NCBI GenBank assembly: GCA_002427745.1
Contig: DIYF01000063.1
Coordinates: forward strand, 1-12,270
Origin: Roseivirga sp. UBA6061
Lineage (GTDB): Bacteria > Bacteroidota > Bacteroidia > Cytophagales > Cyclobacteriaceae
Length of the DNA: 12,270 nucleotides
Direction: 5' to 3'
Both the position numbers and the translations under genes were made by a program. Below are positions 6,603 to 12,270 of this stretch, in pieces. The notes under the pieces were generated by a model. It did not search any database and had not been told where the DNA came from. It saw only the letters and a program-made list of their open reading frames with translations. Position 1 is the first letter of the stretch, and each line of letters starts with the position of its first letter.

Positions 6603-7628
6603 CTATGGACTGACCACCCCATGCCTGATCAACGACTGGGCACAAGAGACGATGGCTTCTTCATTGGAACGTGGTTTCCAGCCTAATATCTTTTGTGCTT
6701 TATCACTCGGTGTATCCCGGTAACGTGCCAGCTCAAAGGCAACAGATTTCACCTCTTTGTCAAAATTGGCTAGTATTCTCATCAGCCAGGTGGGTAGATT
6801 TTTTGTGGGTACTTTCTTTGACTTTTCAGGCATTTCTTTCTTCAGCACATGGGCAATGTCGTTCATCCAGAGAAAGCCATTGGCTGCAATAAAGCGCTCT
6901 CCTGCAGCAGCGGGAGTCGTCATGGCCAGCACATGCATTTCGGCCACATCGCGTACATCGGTAATAGGCCATCCTATCTTCGGGGTCCCGGGGAAGGCTC
7001 CTTCGAACAGTTTCTTGACCACCGTGGCAGAAGCACCATAGTCGCTCTCCAGCACCGGGCCTAATACCATCCCCGGATTGATGGTAACCAGCTCTAATCC
7101 GGTCTGGTCCTGCTTTACAAAGTCCCAGGCAGCTCGTTCGGCCAGGGTTTTACTTTTCGTATAGGCCGAGTTGTCTTTTTTATCAGCAGGATTTGTCCAG
7201 TCATTCTCAGTGAAGATTACTTTCTCCTGAGCATGCCCGTACATAATAGCCGCTACAGAAGAGGTAAGCACCACCCTTTTTACACCTGCACGAGCGGCTG
7301 CCTTCATGGCTCTCAGAGCCCCTTGCCTTGCAGGTTCAATGATGTCATTTTCATCTTTTGGTGTTTCTACCGGCACAGGAGAAGCTACATGCATCACATA
7401 GTCTGCTCCGGTAAAAGCCTCATCCCAACCTTCATCGCTCATCAGGTCTATCCTGGCAAATGACAGCTTGTCCAGATGATTCGTATACTCTGATAGAATG
7501 GAGCGCAAAGCATCGCCCCTTTCCAGGTTTCGTATAGTGCCGACCACCTCATGCCCCTGGTTCAATAGCTGAATGATAATATGTGAACCGATAAATCCGG
7601 TGGCCCCGGTAACAACTACTTTGCCCAT
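6603..7628 (-). CDS. NAD(P)-dependent aldehyde/ketone reductase, extended SDR family (dihydroflavonol-4-reductase-like)
   Basis: The 341-residue protein opens with a Rossmann nucleotide-binding motif, GATGFIGSH (8-16). Arg33 follows the second strand (VVGTIRN), a position that in dihydroflavonol-reductase-like enzymes favours NADPH. Further family features are the DLMSDEGWDEAF and YVMHVASPV segments, the catalytic serine region VVLTSSVAA (about 119-127), and Tyr156-x3-Lys160 in SAYTKSK with LAERAAW after it. NPGMVLGPVL and VRDVAEMHVLAM come next, and the C-terminal part ends near KILGWKPRSNEEAI. It should be a soluble cytoplasmic oxidoreductase reducing aldehydes or ketones, possibly in detoxification; the substrate is not predictable. 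ATG at 7628 is right because the Rossmann motif follows at once. It converges with the response regulator with one base between the stops and no clear terminator between them. Confidence 0.93.
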   Translation of the reverse strand: MGKVVVTGATGFIGSHIIIQLLNQGHEVVGTIRNLERGDALRSILSEYTNHLDKLSFARIDLMSDEGWDEAFTGADYVMHVASPVPVETPKDENDIIEPARQGALRAMKAAARAGVKRVVLTSSVAAIMYGHAQEKVIFTENDWTNPADKKDNSAYTKSKTLAERAAWDFVKQDQTGLELVTINPGMVLGPVLESDYGASATVVKKLFEGAFPGTPKIGWPITDVRDVAEMHVLAMTTPAAAGERFIAANGFLWMNDIAHVLKKEMPEKSKKVPTKNLPTWLMRILANFDKEVKSVAFELARYRDTPSDKAQKILGWKPRSNEEAIVSCAQSLIRHGVVSP

Positions 7629-7630
7629 AG

Positions 7631-7675
7631 TTCTAAAGTCATTTATTCAATAAACAGGATTCTAAAGAACCTGTT
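7631..7675. promoter_or_regulatory. Dyad and direct repeat in the reductase promoter region
   Basis: AACAGG (7653-7658) and CCTGTT (7670-7675) form a 6-11-6 dyad, 25 bases upstream of the reductase start. The octamer TTCTAAAG occurs twice, at 7631-7638 and 7660-7667, the second copy inside the dyad. The layout suits an operator, but no known consensus is matched. Confidence 0.3.
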
Positions 7676-7746
7676 CATATTGACTACAGATTTACCCGGA
7701 CAATGAAGTGTAAATGACAGGAGTCAGGCAGCCCATCCATCTGCCC

Positions 7747-8835
7747 TCAATGGCTTTCAGCACCTGTAGATTCAGTGTTTGCCTTTTTTTCCTCTGCCCC
7801 CGGTAAGTCAAGATTCATGACGGCAGAGATATCTTCAGGGTTGAGGTTGGCTGCATGAGAAGCACTCGAAAGATGATTCAGGGTATCATCTACCTTGCCC
7901 AGCAAACTCTCATCCGCACCATTTTTCATAAGGTCATTTTTCAAATCCAGAATTTGCTGTGTTGCCATGCCCTTAATACGCTGCTCATTTTCATGCGCCT
8001 CCATGGTCATCTGCTGTTGCACCTGGTGAATCTCTTCAGCGGATGAGCCCTTGAAGATAGACTCTATCGCTTCAATCAGGCGATTCAGGATTCTGTATAC
8101 AAGGCTGGCTGAGAATCCTCCTAAAATAGCCAAAATGGGCTTTAGCAGGTAATTGGCAGAATTCAGGATGTTGTTTTCATCCAACCCTACTTTGTTTACC
8201 AGTTGCTGTTCGCTGATTTCAGGGTTGATAAAAACCACAAACAGTTCAGATAAGAGCACCCCTGCCACCAGGCCCAGTACATATCTTGACCAATAGGTAG
8301 CAGAGTATTTCATATTGAAAGTACCCTGGTTGATATAGGTGTTCATTTTGAACAAGGCGTAAAAAGACGCTCCTACACTGGCACAGGCCAGCAAGAAGGC
8401 CAGCCGCTCCATCTGGTCAACTCCTTCACCCTGCAACATACTCAGCTGGATGGTATGCACATTTACATTCGGGGAAAGGCTCACCAGTATGAGTGCTACC
8501 AGTGAGAAAATACTCAGCACCATAAACTGCCGGACTATTGGCAGGGGGCCCAGAAACTTAAAGCGCCTGGTACTCTGTCGGTTCTTTTCAAAGAGCACCA
8601 GGGTTCCGGGTGTGGCGGGTTTTACCAGGTTCACCAGGTAGTTGTATACCGGCATGAGTTCCTGCCCTTTGATATCACTGTCATCCTTATGAAGAGGAGC
8701 TACCTGTAGGGCATCTACACTTTTACCATTTGCAATGGCGTAGGAAAGCATCACACGACATTCCTTGAGTAAATTCTCCTTTAACCTCAGTATTTTCAGC
8801 TTATGCTGTACGGTGCTGACATCATTAGATTTCAT
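7747..8835 (-). CDS. Four-helix membrane protein of unknown function
   Basis: From ATG at 8835 the product has 362 residues. The frame stays open to a TTG at 8928, but the extra 31 residues lack an ATG start beyond an internal one and look unlike the rest. The N-terminal 95 residues are soluble and helical (LKILRLKENLLKECRVMLSY). Four helices follow at about 103-122, 143-163, 184-203 and 227-250. A polar tail of about 110 residues then includes a probable coiled coil near 265-305 (EEIHQVQQQMTMEAHENEQR) and ends in an acidic, low-complexity region. There is no catalytic motif, signal peptide or cysteine pattern, and I do not recognise the family. Both ends would face the cytoplasm if the helices pair. 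It lies between the reductase and the second permease, on the same strand but with gaps of 118 and 146 bases, so it is probably its own unit. Confidence 0.75.
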   Translation of the reverse strand: MKSNDVSTVQHKLKILRLKENLLKECRVMLSYAIANGKSVDALQVAPLHKDDSDIKGQELMPVYNYLVNLVKPATPGTLVLFEKNRQSTRRFKFLGPLPIVRQFMVLSIFSLVALILVSLSPNVNVHTIQLSMLQGEGVDQMERLAFLLACASVGASFYALFKMNTYINQGTFNMKYSATYWSRYVLGLVAGVLLSELFVVFINPEISEQQLVNKVGLDENNILNSANYLLKPILAILGGFSASLVYRILNRLIEAIESIFKGSSAEEIHQVQQQMTMEAHENEQRIKGMATQQILDLKNDLMKNGADESLLGKVDDTLNHLSSASHAANLNPEDISAVMNLDLPGAEEKKANTESTGAESH

Positions 8836-8959
8836 AACGGTGTGAAGTGGTGAAGTACTAAAAGTACATCTTTTTTCAGTGAATAATGCCAAATAAGCCA
8901 CCATCCATAAATAAACCCTCACAATCAAGGGACAAAATCCCTGATCCCATACAGCCCTG

Positions 8960-8978
8960 AAAATCCTTCACAGAAGGA
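8960..8978 (-). terminator. Weak hairpin terminator after the second permease gene
   Basis: On the minus strand the stem TCCTTC / GAAGGA with loop TGT is followed by four T. It begins 3 bases after the permease stop codon. The stem is short and the T tract brief, so termination may be partial. Confidence 0.45.
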
Positions 8979-8981
8979 GCT

Positions 8982-11600
8982 TTATTCGTCTCTTAAGGCA
9001 TTTACGGGATTACTCAGAGCAGCTCTGAGCGTCTGAAAGCTAATAGTGGCCAGAGAGACAAGCAGTGTAAGTAAAAAAGCCAGCAGGAACTTGTCCCAGC
9101 CTAATTCAACCCTGTAAGAGAAGCCATTGAGCCATGCCGTCATCAGGTAGTAAGCTACCGGGCTTGCCAATATGAGTCCCGCTATAATCAGCTTCACTAC
9201 TCCCTTTGAAAGCAGAGTCGTTACACTCAATACTGAAGCCCCAAGTGTTTTCCTGATACCTATCTCCTTTGTCTTTTGATCTATTGTGAGCATGCTCAGG
9301 CCTAATAAACCGAGACAAGCGATAAACACCGCTATGAAGGTAACGTAGTCAAAGATGGTAGCGAAGCGATGGTCAGGTTCGTGCAATTGCCGGTAGCTGT
9401 CATCAATAAAGAAACTAAAGTAAGGCCTGCCTGCATTGTGTTGTTTCCATTGCTGCTCAACTTTGGCCAGAAAACCGGGCAGGTCGTCTGTTCTAAACTT
9501 GACAGACGTAAAGACCCGCTGATAATCACGCTTGCTTTGATAAGCATCTCTAAACATGATCATAGGAGGAATTTTCTCATGAAGTGAAGCAAGGTGGTAG
9601 TCTCTGAACACTCCGATTACCTTGCCTATGACGCTGTCCCGCTTCGAGTAGAAAATGTTTTTATTCAAAGCGTTTTCAGGGCTGCCCCAGCCAAAGTTCT
9701 TCACGGCACTCTCGTTGATCAGAAACTCCCATTGCCCCGGATTTCCCTTGAAATGATTGCGTCCGGCAATGATTTCTATGCCCATGGTTTCTACAAAGTC
9801 TTCATCGATGACACAGCTCTGGGCACTGACTGCGTTTTCATTACCTTCTACATTAAAGGTACGCTCATCATAATTGAGCGTGTTTACCGGAAGCCTCTGT
9901 GAAACGCCAAGACTGAGTACTTCAGGCAGGGCCCTGAGCCCGTCAAAGAATACGGCCTCCTCCCGGCTGTTAGGCACCACCAGTACATTTTCTTTGTCAA
10001 TACCCAGTGGCTTGACGGACATATAATCCATTTGCTCACGGGTTACCAGGATTCCGATAATGAGTACGGCCGAGATCATAAACTGAATAACAACAAAGAC
10101 CTTTCGCATTCCCAGATTGGCCCCGGCCTTACCAGTCCCCTTCTTTCTGAGGGCATCCGTAGCACTGATTCGCGACACAAAAAGTGCCGGATATAAGCCA
10201 GAAAGCAGGGTAACCAACAGCAGAGCCGACAGAGCAATACCAATAAAGCGGAGATCGAATAAGGTATAGAGCTCTATGGCTTTGTTGGCAACATCATTAT
10301 ACACCGGCAGTAGAATGGCTGACAAGGCAACAGCAAATAAGAGAGACAGTATCACCGTCAGTCCGGATTCTACAATAAACTGACCGATAAGCTGCCTTCT
10401 CACCGCTCCGATGGTTTTGCGAACTCCTACTTCCCGGGTTCTTGAAAGCGATTTGGCCATTGAGAGGTTCACAAAGTTGATACAGGCAATAAGCAAAATG
10501 CTCATGCCAACAATGGCGAAAACATAAACAGACTGCATATTACCCAGGGGTTTCATGTTCCGGTCTGCCCTGGAATGCATATAAATCTGGTTTAGCGGCT
10601 CCATATCAAATGTATAGCCGGGATGATCTCTGACCCTGTCAGGCACATATTTCAAAGCAAAATCGGCAAACCCGGCCCTGATATCATCCGGTATCACCCC
10701 TTGTTTCAGGGTAATGTAGGTCCAGATAGGCTTAAAAGAACCCCAGTTATCCAGCTGACTTTTTACGCTTAGAAAGGAAGCCAGAAAGTCAAATTTGAAG
10801 TGTGTATTATGGGGCAGATCTTCCATAACTCCCGTAACCCGGAAGATCAATTCCCCCCTTGCTCCACTGTACTGTAACATTTTTCCCATGGGGTCTTCCT
10901 TTCCGAAATACTTGGTTGCCATGCTTTGTGTCAGTATTATGGTGTTGGGCTGACTTAAGGCGGTTTCCGGATCACCTTGTAAAAGGGGGAAAGAAATCAT
11001 TTCGAGAAAGTCCTGGTCAGTAAACATCAGACTGGACTCCTGAAACACCTTTTCTCCCAGGCTTAGCGTTGGTCTGTAATCGCGCCATAGCCGAACCGCC
11101 TTCTCAATACCCGGAAAATCCTGAACCAGTGCAGGCCCTAAGGGTATCGGGCCACCTGCCGAATAGGGTTGGTCACTATCAGGTTCTATATTGAGTACAC
11201 GATAAATCTGGCTGCCATTGTCCAGAAACTGGTCGTATGACAGCTCATCTTTCACATGAAAAAATACGATGAGACAGCTGGCCAGCCCCAGTGACAGGCC
11301 CAGCACATTGATGGAGGAAATGACCTTGCTCCTCCGAAAATTCCGAAGGGCAATTTTGAGATAGTTGAACCACATGGAAATTGAGTTTTGACGTTGATAA
11401 ACAAATGGATTGCGGAGAAAGAAAGGCTTTAGATGCCTCAGTACATCTCTCCGGTATTGTTGACGGGCATATTTTTCCCCGTGCAGCCTTAGGTTTTCTT
11501 CGAAAAGCTCTTCCAGATCATACTCGATCTCTTCCAGAAACTGAGGCTGGCAGAACCATCTGAGCAGACGCTGTGCATTTTTGGGAGGTTGCTGGCTCAT
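8982..11600 (-). CDS. FtsX/MacB-type ABC transporter permease with N-terminal prefix domain (complete)
   Basis: This 872-residue protein is the complete version of the module. Residues 1-65 are the prefix domain (RLLRWFCQPQFLEEIEYDLE, then ELFEEN). Helix 1 is at about 93-116, and a first MacB-type periplasmic domain spans about 117-350 (KYFGKEDPMGK, VTGVMEDLPHNTHF). FtsX helices lie at about 357-380, 405-432 and 452-475. A second half repeats the plan: helix at 500-520, periplasmic domain, and helices at about 747-770, 798-823 and 836-856. The cytoplasmic coupling motifs REVGVRKTIGA (390-399) and KEIGIRKTLGA (778-788), each right after a helix, are the FtsX-family contacts with the ATPase. 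No ATPase gene is in the window. The start lies one base after the PadR stop (TGA-T-ATG), indicating coupling. The substrate is unknown; macrolide-export names used for this family should not be taken as function. Confidence 0.95.
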   Translation of the reverse strand: MSQQPPKNAQRLLRWFCQPQFLEEIEYDLEELFEENLRLHGEKYARQQYRRDVLRHLKPFFLRNPFVYQRQNSISMWFNYLKIALRNFRRSKVISSINVLGLSLGLASCLIVFFHVKDELSYDQFLDNGSQIYRVLNIEPDSDQPYSAGGPIPLGPALVQDFPGIEKAVRLWRDYRPTLSLGEKVFQESSLMFTDQDFLEMISFPLLQGDPETALSQPNTIILTQSMATKYFGKEDPMGKMLQYSGARGELIFRVTGVMEDLPHNTHFKFDFLASFLSVKSQLDNWGSFKPIWTYITLKQGVIPDDIRAGFADFALKYVPDRVRDHPGYTFDMEPLNQIYMHSRADRNMKPLGNMQSVYVFAIVGMSILLIACINFVNLSMAKSLSRTREVGVRKTIGAVRRQLIGQFIVESGLTVILSLLFAVALSAILLPVYNDVANKAIELYTLFDLRFIGIALSALLLVTLLSGLYPALFVSRISATDALRKKGTGKAGANLGMRKVFVVIQFMISAVLIIGILVTREQMDYMSVKPLGIDKENVLVVPNSREEAVFFDGLRALPEVLSLGVSQRLPVNTLNYDERTFNVEGNENAVSAQSCVIDEDFVETMGIEIIAGRNHFKGNPGQWEFLINESAVKNFGWGSPENALNKNIFYSKRDSVIGKVIGVFRDYHLASLHEKIPPMIMFRDAYQSKRDYQRVFTSVKFRTDDLPGFLAKVEQQWKQHNAGRPYFSFFIDDSYRQLHEPDHRFATIFDYVTFIAVFIACLGLLGLSMLTIDQKTKEIGIRKTLGASVLSVTTLLSKGVVKLIIAGLILASPVAYYLMTAWLNGFSYRVELGWDKFLLAFLLTLLVSLATISFQTLRAALSNPVNALRDE

Positions 11601-11601
11601 A

Positions 11602-11940
11602 TCACCCGGGTTTGACGATAAATGAACCTTCCGGGATCAGGCCCCAGAGTTTCGACCGGGTATCCATGGCTGTCTTCAAAGCCTGCTGCCCGAACAGCGT
11701 CACACGATAACATTTCTTGCGCTTTCCCCCGCGCTCACGGGTAAGGGCACTAAAATGGGAATCGAGAAAACCTTTTAGCTCCAGCCGGTTGGTTGCCGCA
11801 TGTACAGCACCTATGCTCACCGAGCGGCCCGCCTGCTTTTCCAGTTCCTTCTTGATGGCCACCCCGTAAGCATCTTCCTGAAGCACGCCAACCACTAATA
11901 ACACCAGCTCTTCAAACTCACCCAGATTGGTACCTTTCAT
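11602..11940 (-). CDS. PadR-family transcriptional regulator (second copy)
   Basis: The 112-residue winged-helix protein begins MKGTNLGEFEELVLL and carries SIGAVHAATNRLELKGFLDS as its DNA-contacting region, a basic wing ERGGKRKKCYRV, and a C-terminal helix TLFGQQALKTAMDTR. It is a paralogue of the PadR at 1051-1392. Differences gather in the wing-adjacent segment (SHFSALT against SAFGEVT) and in the last 20 residues, where PadR proteins form dimers and may bind ligand. That pattern is compatible with similar DNA targets but different signals. It is the first gene of the operon with the 872-residue permease and probably represses it. The start is fixed by agreement with the other copy. Confidence 0.95.
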   Translation of the reverse strand: MKGTNLGEFEELVLLVVGVLQEDAYGVAIKKELEKQAGRSVSIGAVHAATNRLELKGFLDSHFSALTRERGGKRKKCYRVTLFGQQALKTAMDTRSKLWGLIPEGSFIVKPG

Positions 11941-11957
11941 TAGTTATAAACATTAAT

Positions 11958-11973
11958 TTCATAAATGTATATA
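11958..11973 (-). promoter_or_regulatory. Shared 16-bp element upstream of the second padR gene
   Basis: TTCATAAATGTATATA lies 17 bases upstream of the start codon and is identical to 1407-1422 upstream of the first padR gene (14 bases from its start). The flanks differ here and the long inverted repeat of the first copy is not kept. A PadR operator or the core promoter of both modules is inferred; the minus-strand TACATTTA resembles the Bacteroidota -7 box. Confidence 0.5.
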
Positions 11974-12053
11974 TTATTAAGCAAAAAATAAACCCACCCA
12001 TCATCTATCGGTGAACCGCATCAGCTAGGAATCATTTCTTCTTACAGAGTTTA

Positions 12054-12270
12054 CTACCTGAAACCACTCTCCCACTTACTGGCGGTCTGTTTACGTCTCA
12101 TCTCCCCTGAGTCGATCATTTCCTGAAGCCGCTCGTTTCTTTCTCCCGACCAGGTTTTACTGGTCATATGCCAGTAGCCGCAAATCTCACACTCATAGAC
12201 ATCCTGCGGACCTTCATGGGGCTGAAATCCCTTGTAGATATGCTGGTCGATCAGAGCGCTTTCTGCCAGC
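12054..12270 (-). CDS. Small zinc-ribbon-like protein (5' end outside window)
   Basis: My translation gives 71 C-terminal residues before TAG at 12054-12056, open to the window edge. It contains VYECEICGYWHMTSKTW, a Cys-x2-Cys-x2-Trp-His motif like that in many short bacterial proteins with a 'YxCxxCxxWHLTS' core, thought to bind zinc. A basic, polar helix follows (ERNERLQEMIDSGEMRRKQ). No second Cys pair occurs after the motif; another ligand could lie before the visible part. Function is unknown. It is on the same strand as the padR-permease operon, 113 bases upstream of padR, and I see no clear terminator between them. Confidence 0.7.
   Translation of the reverse strand, partial: LAESALIDQHIYKGFQPHEGPQDVYECEICGYWHMTSKTWSGERNERLQEMIDSGEMRRKQTASKWESGFR

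Noticed and set aside
8855..8867. GTAC repeated with a 5-base spacer upstream of the four-helix protein gene
   Set aside because: Four-base arms are expected by chance in a stretch this AT-rich.
8836..8928. N-terminal extension of the four-helix membrane protein to a TTG start
   Set aside because: A TTG start is rare, the extra residues look unlike the rest, and an ATG at 8835 gives a sensible beginning.
8928..8942. Hairpin AGGGA-5-TCCCT
   Set aside because: Short stem with no T tract on either strand; not supportable as a terminator.
9594..9902. 102-codon plus-strand open frame
   Set aside because: Antisense to the second periplasmic domain of the complete permease, which is intact throughout.
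1..11940. The two PadR-permease modules as direct repeats able to recombine
   Set aside because: By eye the nucleotide match over the padR starts is only moderate, with many third-position changes, so efficient homologous recombination is unlikely.

Overview
The window looks like chromosomal DNA of a Bacteroidota bacterium, probably of the Cytophagales. This is inferred from gene types: PadR regulators paired with large FtsX-type permeases that carry an N-terminal prefix domain, a seven-helix membrane AraC regulator, a LytS/LytTR pair, and poor Shine-Dalgarno sites. No rRNA, tRNA, CRISPR array, transposase or phage gene was seen. The gene content is ordinary for this group. What stands out is a repeated regulator-permease module, several dyad-rich promoter regions and two proteins I do not recognise.

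Left edge (1-2014, all minus strand): a PadR-family repressor gene overlaps the start of a prefix-domain FtsX/MacB-type permease by one base, and the permease runs off the window. Upstream lie two intrinsic terminators bracketing a short unexplained open frame, then a SnoaL/NTF2-like gene.

Centre left (2165-4700): a secreted esterase-fold hydrolase is followed after 3 nt by an AraC regulator with an N-terminal seven-helix membrane domain (minus strand). A divergent plus-strand gene encodes a small secreted beta-rich protein ending at a strong terminator. The 205-230 bp between the divergent genes holds three perfect short dyads.

Centre (4806-7628): a LytS-type membrane histidine kinase and a LytTR response regulator overlap by 4 nt on the plus strand. 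They converge, with one base between stop codons, on a minus-strand NAD(P)-dependent reductase of the extended SDR family.

Right (7747-12270, minus strand): an unrecognised four-helix membrane protein comes first, then a second PadR-permease module, this time complete (872-residue permease), and finally the 3' end of a small protein with a Cys-x2-Cys...Trp-His zinc-ribbon-like motif.

The two PadR proteins are identical at about 75 of 112 positions by eye. Both genes carry the same 16-bp element, TTCATAAATGTATATA (plus-strand sense), just upstream of the start. This suggests an old duplication of a self-regulated module whose copies may still share an operator. Neither module has an ABC ATPase gene in view, so the permeases would need an ATPase encoded elsewhere.
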